Assembly: GCA_964529745.1 (NCBI GenBank)
Contig: CAZGZR010000082.1
Coordinates: forward strand, 1 to 12,073
Direction: 5' to 3'
Length of the DNA: 12,073 bases
Source of the DNA: RBG-16-57-9 sp964529745
GTDB taxonomy: Archaea > Thermoproteota > Bathyarchaeia > TCS64
In this document: positions 6,132-12,073 of the stretch, piece by piece
How the letters are laid out: the number at the start of each line of letters is the position of its first letter
Numbering within the stretch: position 1 is the stretch's first letter
Position numbers and translations under genes: made by a program
Notes under the pieces: model-generated
Databases searched by the model: none
Told to the model about the DNA's origin: nothing
The model's input: only the letters and a program-made list of their open reading frames with translations

Positions 6132-7634
6132 ATGTTTGATCTTCAACTATTGATAATACTAGTAGTGGCTATAATTGTCGCCATAATCGCCTGGATTCTG
6201 AGCCAGCAGCAGATCTACATGAAGATAGATCCGCCCCCAGACGCCGACAAACCAAACCCCAACGATCCAGCCGATCAATCCTGTTGGCAGGCCACGGCCG
6301 CGAACATGTTGGCGGGCGCGGGATACGGGAACGGAGCCACCGTCCAAGCCAGAGCAGACGATATATACGGGCAGATGAAGGCCCACTTCGGCACCGTGAG
6401 CGGATGGACTGACACCGCTTTGATCTGGTGGCTCACGTCGGTCAACAACGCGTGGCCGGCCAACCCCTACGTCGTCGTCACAGTCTACGGATACAAGATA
6501 CCCAGGTATCCATGGGACGAGCCCAACGGGCCCCGTTTCATAGGCAACGAGCTCCGACGCTGCCAGATGGTGGGCCTGAGCATCAGCTGGCCCACGTGGG
6601 GCGCATCCATAGGCAGCGGTGGACACGCCATCACCTGCTGGGGCGATAACGGGGGCAGCGGGACCCTCACATCGAATCCCTCGAGGGTGAGGGTCACCGA
6701 CTCCGACAGAGACACGGGAGGCGACGTCCAGAGCTACGCCTACGACGCGTACACGAATCCAAACCCCGGAGGCCCCAACGAGGGGGACGGCTGGTACATC
6801 AATTACGATAATAACCACCCGTACATCAAACATATCGTGACACTCTGTCCAACTAAGGTTCAGCCCGGTCAGACGCCCGTGAAGGTGGTGGGCTCGTACA
6901 AGATCCACCAAGATCAACAGCTCCCCGCCGTAGACCTTCACTACAGAGTAGGCACCGACGCCGACATTCTCAGCTACGAGACGACCATCGACTGGGAGAC
7001 GGCGAATCCACCCACCATCGCCGAGGACGGCCCCCCCTGCAGGGAGCTGACCGTGGACTGGAACCTCGGGGATAAGCCCGTCCCCTTCTGCACGGAGGTG
7101 ACCATAACCACGAAGTTCGTCCTTCCGGCATGGAACGCGATCCGGTACGAGGACGTCCACTTCACGTATCCAGAACCACACGAACCCGACATTCCCGACA
7201 TCGACATAGAGGTGGACTCACCCCTCGTCGATCTAGCCTCGACGATACCCAACGTCACCGGCGGCTACGTCGTTGGCAGCTTCGACATCATAAAGCCCGA
7301 ACTACCAGACGAGAAGAGGGTGGTTTCCAGGTTCAGGTTCATCCACGAGTACAGCTTCCAGCAGAACCCCGAGAAGCATACCCTGCGCCTGTCTGGCGAC
7401 AGAGGGTACGCCGTTTCCAACGTCAGGCTTGGTCACAGCTACGGGTATCCGACCTTGGGGAGACTCTGGGAGTTCGAAGACTGGATGACCGAGATAACCG
7501 ATAGGACATACGAGTTGGGTGAAGAACCCGTAGAGATCGGGATAGACTGGGACGGGCGTCTTCCCTACCCAGAAGGCGAAGACATACGCGGTAGAATTCC
7601 AGAAAAAAAGAGGCCACCCGAGAAAACCGAATAA
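6132..7634 (+). CDS. Membrane-anchored IdeS/Mac-like (C66-type) cysteine protease
   Basis: 500 residues from ATG 6132. A hydrophobic segment (about residues 4-24, LQLLIILVVAIIVAIIAWIL) is an uncleaved signal anchor and probably places the rest outside the cell. Residues 44-240 look like a papain-fold protease close to the IdeS/Mac immunoglobulin-degrading group: DQSCWQATAANML with nucleophile Cys51 and Gln49 two residues before it, GGHAITCWGDN with His165, then VTDSD with Asp190 and Asp192. Streptococcal IdeS has the same order and similar spacing (Cys94, His262, Asp284, Asp286). Residues 240-500 are a beta-rich, Pro-rich region of unknown type, perhaps two Ig-like domains, ending in a charged Pro/Lys/Glu tail. 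Archaea have no antibodies to cut, so the substrate is unknown: detrital or competitor surface proteins are possible. The family call rests on motif recognition. A C39-like or other papain-fold protease is the alternative. It has its own promoter and terminator. Confidence 0.72.
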   Translation: MFDLQLLIILVVAIIVAIIAWILSQQQIYMKIDPPPDADKPNPNDPADQSCWQATAANMLAGAGYGNGATVQARADDIYGQMKAHFGTVSGWTDTALIWWLTSVNNAWPANPYVVVTVYGYKIPRYPWDEPNGPRFIGNELRRCQMVGLSISWPTWGASIGSGGHAITCWGDNGGSGTLTSNPSRVRVTDSDRDTGGDVQSYAYDAYTNPNPGGPNEGDGWYINYDNNHPYIKHIVTLCPTKVQPGQTPVKVVGSYKIHQDQQLPAVDLHYRVGTDADILSYETTIDWETANPPTIAEDGPPCRELTVDWNLGDKPVPFCTEVTITTKFVLPAWNAIRYEDVHFTYPEPHEPDIPDIDIEVDSPLVDLASTIPNVTGGYVVGSFDIIKPELPDEKRVVSRFRFIHEYSFQQNPEKHTLRLSGDRGYAVSNVRLGHSYGYPTLGRLWEFEDWMTEITDRTYELGEEPVEIGIDWDGRLPYPEGEDIRGRIPEKKRPPEKTE

Positions 7635-7640
7635 CTCCCC

Positions 7641-7648
7641 TTTTTTTT
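7641..7648 (+). terminator. Oligo-T terminator after the IdeS-like gene
   Basis: Eight T residues preceded by CTCCCC, seven bases past the stop codon. Archaeal transcription stops at such T-runs without needing a hairpin. Confidence 0.65.
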
Positions 7649-7660
7649 AAACGTTAATTC

Positions 7661-7701
7661 CGTGGCAAGCATAGATGGTATAAATCTACCCTCACTGCTA
7701 T
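7661..7701 (+). pseudogene. tRNA-like relic D
   Basis: CGTGGCAAG, then ATGGTATAAATCTACC and CTGCTAT repeat the layout of relic B with a shorter middle. TATAAATC at 7679-7686 replaces TTCAAATC, so the T-loop is mutated. Too short and too poorly paired for a tRNA. Confidence 0.35.
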
Positions 7702-7830
7702 CGTTTTTACTGCCAGCGGACTGTAATCTCTGGGAAGAACCTGTTTCTTGTGTTGATTATGGATGCGGGTTTTTGAGATGTATTTAGTTTCTTGGTTCTT
7801 GTTGTCACCTTTGGGTATATTGAGTAACTG

Positions 7831-7902
7831 GATGGGGCGGCTGGGTAGCCCTGTTAGGCTCATACCCCCAAGTCATTAGTTCAAATCTACCCCTCGCTAC
7901 TA
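7831..7902 (+). pseudogene. tRNA(Met)-like relic C
   Basis: The most tRNA-like of the four. GGCTGGGTAGCC suggests a D-arm, GGCTCATACCCCC an anticodon region with CAT, AAGTCAT a variable loop, TTCAAATC (7880-7887) the T-loop, and CGCTACTA an acceptor end. About 8-10 bases seem deleted between the D-arm and CTCAT. The acceptor and T stems pair badly and no cloverleaf forms. I read it as a decayed elongator or initiator tRNA(Met) copy, not a working gene. Confidence 0.45.
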
Positions 7903-7981
7903 TTAAAAATCATTGAAAGAACCATTTTTTGGGCTTGTTTTAAAAAAGTGCAATAACAATATCTTTAATTTAATCCTAATA

Positions 7982-7990
7982 GTTAAATAT
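7982..7990 (+). promoter_or_regulatory. TATA box of the C25 protease gene
   Basis: GTTAAATAT centred near 7986 predicts a transcript start at about 8011, exactly the ATG, so the mRNA is probably leaderless. No Shine-Dalgarno sequence precedes the gene, which fits. Confidence 0.6.
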
Positions 7991-8010
7991 TTCTAACAAA
8001 TATTGTATTT

Positions 8011-11000
8011 ATGTTGGTTTCTTTGAGAAGCGTAAAACACATAGATAAGAGAAAAATGACCTTTATCACTTCTGTTTTTCTGCTATTAATAATTTCTATG
8101 CTTTCAATTGTAACAACAGCGAATAACGATGCCTCTTGGATTCCATTTATTCCTGAGGCTGTGCCTGGATCCAGTTCCGAAGTCCTACCAAAGTCAGGCG
8201 ATACTACAGGACTATGTATAGATTCTAACTTCATGGGTATGTATAGTTTACCAACTTACGTCAACGAAACGCGGTACAATGTGCTTCATATACCTGCTGC
8301 GGGGCATGTCACTGAGGTTGGGAAACCTGCCGTTCCGAAAATGACTCGATTTTTAGAGATTCCTGATGAGGTGCAAGTTAACATTGAAATAATATATGAA
8401 GATATGCAGATTTTGGAGAATTACTACGTCATCCCCGCACAAGAACCACATGTAGATATTCATAATGCCTCAGAGCCACCCTTTATGATTAATGATACAA
8501 TCTACAAGGTTGATGCCTTCTATCCTTCAGAGATAGCTTCTCTAGAAGGCGCTGATGGCGCTGATCCAATCATCATTCGGGGCCATCGTATAGCGGCTTT
8601 GAGTCTTTATCCAGTTCAGTTCAATCCGGTAAAGCAACAATTAAAAATATATTCTAAAATTGAAGTGAGGATAAATTATGAAAAACCTGCGCAGGTTGGA
8701 CCCCTTGATCCACGATTAATATCTCCTGCTTTTGAAACACTACTAGATGCACTCGTCTTAAACTACCAACCACGCCCTTTAGATATTAAAGTACAAACTG
8801 CTCTCGTGCCACTCGTGGGCCCACATTTATGGATACCGACTGAATTACCCTATCCAACAGGTGAAGGCGCAGACTATCTAATCATCACTCATGATGATTT
8901 CTTCAAACCAGCCCAAGAATTAGCGGCTTGGAAAGAGAAAAAAGGACTGATAACAAAGATAGTTAATACTACGCAAATAACAACTACTGGTCCTACCGCA
9001 AACGATATCGAAACATATATTCAAAATGCCTATGATACATGGAATCCTGCACCAACCTTTGTGCTATTATTTGGAGACTCGGATCATATTCCCCCACACT
9101 ACTTAACTCCCCATCCTAGTGCCTCGCACGGTAATTTTGAGATTCCAACAGATCTTCATTTCGTGACAGTAGAAGGGGACGACATTTTCCAAGATATTTA
9201 CATAGGCAGGCTCTCAGTAAATGACTTTGCACAAGCAACCACCGTCGTTAATAAAATTCTTGAGTATGAAAGAAATCCTCCTTCCAACGCTGATTTCTAC
9301 AATCAAGTAACTGCGTGTGCTCTATTCCAAGATGAAGATACTATAAATAACCTTGGCCAAGTGATAACTTCTAGAAATGGATTCGAAGATAGGAGGTTTG
9401 TTTTAACATCCGAAGAGATTCGAGATTACCTTACCCAGGTAGAAGGATATGACGTTGACAGAATATACTGGGCTAGGGATCCAGACCCCGCTCTACCTGA
9501 TGGACAAGATCCTACAAACTACAATGGTGCGGGCGATATGTACAATATGTTTGACAATGGAGATCCTTTACCACCCGATTTACTTTGGCCCGGATTTACA
9601 TGGGATGGTGATACACTAGACATTACGAATAATATAACTGATGGCAGATTTTTAATCTACCATAGAGATCACGGATCGTCTAGGAACTTTTGGAGACATT
9701 CACCTTTAGGAGGAGGTTGGGGCGCTAATGTGGATGGTTGGACTCATCCCGATTATGATACAGGTGATATTGCCGGATTAATGAATGACCCCCTTCTCCC
9801 GGTCGTCTTCAGCATCGAATGCCAGTGTGGCTGGTTTGATGGCGAAGTTGATCAACAAAATGATCCTGCCTTGACCCGTAACTCCGAAAGTTTCTGTGAA
9901 GAGTTTGTAAGACAACAGGGCGGAGGAGCAATAGCTGCTATTGGGTCCGCCCGTAACAGTTACAGTGGGTATAACGATGATATGGTGAGAGGATTTATAG
10001 ATGCCATATGGCCTGGCTTTGATCCTGATTTTGAGTCCGGTGGTTTGTATCACCTTGGCCAAGTGATAACGTATGGAAAAATTTACATGGCAACCTTTAG
10101 ACCACCGCCTGATGATTTAACAACTACAACTTTCGAGGAATTCCATCTCTTTGGAGATCCTGAACTTTCTATATGGACTGAGGAGCCAGCAGAATTAGAT
10201 GTATTACACCCAACCAGTGTTGGCTCATCAGGAAGACAGAGATTCGTGGTGAACGTTACGAACCACGATACAGGAGCCCCGGTACATTTCGCCAAAGTAT
10301 GTATTCGAAAGAACACGGATGTTTACAGTGTAGTTTATACTGATCCTGCTGGAGGAGCTTATTTCTCCATTAATCCAAGCAGTGGAGGAACGATGGAGAT
10401 TACTGTCACAAGGCATAACTTCGAACCATATGAGAGTACTATAACCGTTACGAACGGAGGCGCATCGCTCACGATAAACCCTGATAGTGGTCCTCAAGGA
10501 AGCAATCCTACCCTTCAAGGAAGTAACTTTGATGACGGGGAGATTGTCGATGTTTTTTTCGGGGAGGGAACTTTTTCTGACGATCATTTTGAGGCAACTG
10601 CAGGTTCCTTTGATGAGATCGTTACTGTACCTGCTGGACCAATAGGCCCTATCAACGTTAGAGTAGTTGGACGCACTTCAGGGAAATACGCGGTCGCCAT
10701 GTTTCGAAGACTACCAGATCAACCACTCCCTGACCCCTACACGTACAGCCAATGGGATTCTTCCACCTGGCACCTAAACCCAGATGGCAGTGACCCACGT
10801 TGGAATAGTCCTACAATTAATCTCTATGAGGCGAACACCGGAAATCCTGTGGCCTCAAATGATCTAAGGGTGGGAACAACCTATACTGTCAAAGCGGATA
10901 TTTATAACGACGCTACTGAACCCGCCACAAACACTGAGATCACCTTCGAATGGACCAATTTCGGTACAAGCCAAACAGTGTGGAACAAGTTCGGCACTGA

Positions 11001-11886
11001 TACTATTACAGTACCTGCAGGAGGTTCAGAGACTGCAGAGACAAACTGGACTCCTTCAATAACGGGACATAGCTGCATCAGGATTACCATATATCACGCA
11101 TATGATGAGAATCTCAATAACAATAAAGGACAGGAAAACACAGACGTCCACCCAGTGTCTTCCCCGGGAATGATCAACTTCGTAGTCGGAAATCCCACCC
11201 AACAAACGGCACTGGTTTACTTAGATGCGAAGCAGATAGGTGGGCCAGATTTGTGGGCAGCCACAATAGAGCGAGACTACCCACAGGTTCAGGAGCCTGG
11301 AGACGTTCTGAATGGGACCCTTTTTGTGGAGGCGCCAGACGATGCAGAGATAGGCGAGAATCGTACCTTTACAGTTTCTGGTTATATTGATGGCGAACTA
11401 ATCGGCGGTGTTGAGATCAATGTAGTGGTGAAGATACCAACTACTGTCTCGTGTTCAGTCTCACCCTCCGAGGTAACTCAAGGCGTTCCAGTCACCATAT
11501 CTGGTTCTATCAATCCCGCAGTTGCAGGCGCCACAGTCTTACTTGCATATAGAAGCCCTGATGGTACAGATATCGAGAGGACTGTTACGACAGACACTGA
11601 TGGCTTTTACAGCGATTCTTACCAACCTGATATAATAGGCTCCTGGAGTGTGACCGCCTCTTGGCGAGGTGATCCCACTCACATCGAGGCAAAAAGTCCA
11701 ACAAATTCTTTCAGTGTAGAAAAAAAGAAGCCGTGTCAAATAATTCAGGCAATAGTAATAGTATTTGTAGCCCTTGTCCTCTATTTGATTAGAAATCGTA
11801 GCCGTGAAGTCAGGATCTTAGGTTTCGTTGCAATCATAATTGCGCTTCTATTATACTATTGGTACTGTATAGGATGGTATCTATAG
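8011..11886 (+). CDS. Gingipain-type (C25) cysteine protease, large surface protein
   Basis: 1291 residues. Basic N-terminus, then a signal peptide (about 16-38, ending TTA). Residues 40-285 match the C25 propeptide. The catalytic domain runs from about 287 (ADYLIITHDDFF) to 725. His554 in YHRDHGSS and Cys604 in SIECQCG fit the C25 His-Cys pair (the C-x-x-G pattern points to Cys604, not Cys606), and HLFGDPELSIW closes the domain as in relatives. Next come an Ig-like domain (726-815), an IPT/TIG-like domain (816-900, LTINPDSGPQGSNPTLQGSNF), a CARDB-like adhesion domain (about 905-1050), a further beta region and a terminal Ig-like domain (1140-1238). Two helices near 1244-1260 and 1268-1287 anchor it in the membrane. 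It likely digests extracellular protein; C25 enzymes have been reported from sediment archaea. It is more AT-rich than the left half of the window, hinting at separate origin. Confidence 0.93.
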   Translation: MLVSLRSVKHIDKRKMTFITSVFLLLIISMLSIVTTANNDASWIPFIPEAVPGSSSEVLPKSGDTTGLCIDSNFMGMYSLPTYVNETRYNVLHIPAAGHVTEVGKPAVPKMTRFLEIPDEVQVNIEIIYEDMQILENYYVIPAQEPHVDIHNASEPPFMINDTIYKVDAFYPSEIASLEGADGADPIIIRGHRIAALSLYPVQFNPVKQQLKIYSKIEVRINYEKPAQVGPLDPRLISPAFETLLDALVLNYQPRPLDIKVQTALVPLVGPHLWIPTELPYPTGEGADYLIITHDDFFKPAQELAAWKEKKGLITKIVNTTQITTTGPTANDIETYIQNAYDTWNPAPTFVLLFGDSDHIPPHYLTPHPSASHGNFEIPTDLHFVTVEGDDIFQDIYIGRLSVNDFAQATTVVNKILEYERNPPSNADFYNQVTACALFQDEDTINNLGQVITSRNGFEDRRFVLTSEEIRDYLTQVEGYDVDRIYWARDPDPALPDGQDPTNYNGAGDMYNMFDNGDPLPPDLLWPGFTWDGDTLDITNNITDGRFLIYHRDHGSSRNFWRHSPLGGGWGANVDGWTHPDYDTGDIAGLMNDPLLPVVFSIECQCGWFDGEVDQQNDPALTRNSESFCEEFVRQQGGGAIAAIGSARNSYSGYNDDMVRGFIDAIWPGFDPDFESGGLYHLGQVITYGKIYMATFRPPPDDLTTTTFEEFHLFGDPELSIWTEEPAELDVLHPTSVGSSGRQRFVVNVTNHDTGAPVHFAKVCIRKNTDVYSVVYTDPAGGAYFSINPSSGGTMEITVTRHNFEPYESTITVTNGGASLTINPDSGPQGSNPTLQGSNFDDGEIVDVFFGEGTFSDDHFEATAGSFDEIVTVPAGPIGPINVRVVGRTSGKYAVAMFRRLPDQPLPDPYTYSQWDSSTWHLNPDGSDPRWNSPTINLYEANTGNPVASNDLRVGTTYTVKADIYNDATEPATNTEITFEWTNFGTSQTVWNKFGTDTITVPAGGSETAETNWTPSITGHSCIRITIYHAYDENLNNNKGQENTDVHPVSSPGMINFVVGNPTQQTALVYLDAKQIGGPDLWAATIERDYPQVQEPGDVLNGTLFVEAPDDAEIGENRTFTVSGYIDGELIGGVEINVVVKIPTTVSCSVSPSEVTQGVPVTISGSINPAVAGATVLLAYRSPDGTDIERTVTTDTDGFYSDSYQPDIIGSWSVTASWRGDPTHIEAKSPTNSFSVEKKKPCQIIQAIVIVFVALVLYLIRNRSREVRILGFVAIIIALLLYYWYCIGWYL

Positions 11887-11898
11887 CACCATTCAGAA

Positions 11899-11906
11899 TT
11901 TAAATT
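11899..11906 (+). promoter_or_regulatory. Possible TATA box of the nuclease gene
   Basis: TTTAAATT lies about 60 bases before GTG 11966 and would give a transcript start near 11930 with a short leader. By-eye call. Confidence 0.35.
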
Positions 11907-11909
11907 CCC

Positions 11910-11915
11910 TTTTTT
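11910..11915 (+). terminator. Oligo-T terminator after the C25 protease
   Basis: Six T residues after CCC, about 24 bases past the stop, of the same CCC-then-T form as the terminator at 7641. Confidence 0.4.
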
Positions 11916-11965
11916 CTGAGTTCTCGATAAAAAAATTAACATCAGATACATTCGACCCGTTATCT

Positions 11966-12073
11966 GTGAAATCAGTGGTTCACGACGGAGATACTATTAA
12001 GGTACAACTCCTTAGCAACTTCATCAGGTTCCTTGGTATAGATACTCCCGAGATGACATTCCAATACCCCAAC
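11966..12073 (+). CDS. Staphylococcal-nuclease-like (SNase/TNase) protein, 3' end beyond window
   Basis: The 36 visible residues carry the signature of the family: VVHDGDTIKV with the Ca-binding Asp, then IRFLGIDTPE, in which Arg and the second Asp are active-site residues of staphylococcal nuclease. The enzyme cuts DNA or RNA with calcium. The frame is open from a TAG inside the end of the C25 gene. GTG 11966 is the only ATG/GTG/TTG in frame after that gene ends. A start upstream at a non-standard codon (the frame encodes LTSDTFDPLS just before) cannot be excluded, since these proteins often have a little sequence ahead of the motif. No signal peptide is visible from this start. It follows the C25 gene on the same strand with its own possible promoter. 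Confidence 0.85.
   Translation, partial: MKSVVHDGDTIKVQLLSNFIRFLGIDTPEMTFQYPN

Larger units (their letters stand above)
7635..8010. other. 376-base intergenic space without a gene
   Basis: It holds the T8 terminator, two tRNA-like relics (7661-7701 and 7831-7902) about 200 bases apart, and the AT-rich promoter of the C25 protease at its right end. Between the relics I see only unstructured AT-rich sequence. The only reading frame of any length (minus strand, 69 codons) crosses both relics, has no recognisable features, and is not credited. Confidence 0.6.

Noticed and set aside
6159..7181. 340-codon minus-strand open frame
   Set aside because: Shadow of the IdeS-like gene; no domain, and no promoter on that strand.
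7654..7863. 69-codon minus-strand frame in the intergenic space
   Set aside because: Runs across the tRNA-like relics, has no ribosome site that I can see, and its composition is unlike the neighbouring proteins.
7831..7902. A working tRNA(Met) gene
   Set aside because: The CAT region and T-loop look right, but the D-to-anticodon segment is too short and acceptor and T stems do not pair, so I list it as a relic only.
1..12073. CRISPR array, insertion sequence or integrase
   Set aside because: No regularly spaced repeats, no transposase or integrase motifs, and no terminal inverted repeats were seen on either strand.

Overview
The window looks like a whole small contig from an uncultured archaeon. 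TATA-type promoters sit about 25 bases ahead of starts, two genes look leaderless, GGAGG/GGTGA ribosome sites precede others, AGG and ATA codons are common, and there is an MtmB-family corrinoid methyltransferase cluster. A gingipain-type (C25) secreted protease beside methyltransferase genes recalls sediment lineages such as Bathyarchaeia, but that placement is inference. The first 39 bases are not genomic: they match the Nextera read-2 transposon adapter with three mismatches, so the left edge is a contig end.

Bases 40-3969 are very GC-rich and hold a one-carbon methyltransfer cluster. On the minus strand, a corrinoid protein (1152-1805) is followed after 5 bases by an MtmB-family methyltransferase (40-1146, cut by the contig end). 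Divergent from them, and sharing a 76-base promoter region, is a second complete MtmB paralogue (1882-3261). Convergent with it is a protein resembling the reactivation domain of B12-dependent methionine synthase (3301-3969). Neither MtmB homologue has the in-frame amber codon that encodes pyrrolysine in the known enzyme: at the matching site one has Cys and the other Ile/Thr. The likely scheme is that the MtmB-like proteins move a methyl group from an unknown substrate to the corrinoid protein, while the MetH-like protein maintains or reactivates the cobalt centre in place of RamA. The methyl acceptor protein is not in the window.

Bases 4167-5889 (minus) are a two-gene ABC-2 transporter (permease and ATPase, 8-base overlap), with an 11-base-period direct repeat upstream of the start.

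Bases 6132-12073 (plus) carry three genes for proteins that probably act outside the cell. The first is a membrane-anchored cysteine protease resembling the IdeS/Mac (C66) family. The second is a 1291-residue C25 protease with a signal peptide, Ig-like domains and two C-terminal membrane helices. The third is the start of a staphylococcal-nuclease-type gene cut by the right edge. The C25 gene is clearly more AT-rich than the left half.

Four short tRNA-3'-end-like fragments (TTCAAATCT followed by a C-rich tail) lie in the three intergenic spaces at about 4.1, 6.0 and 7.7-7.9 kb, between the gene blocks. None folds as an intact tRNA. They may be relics of tRNA-targeted insertion or a small tRNA-derived repeat.
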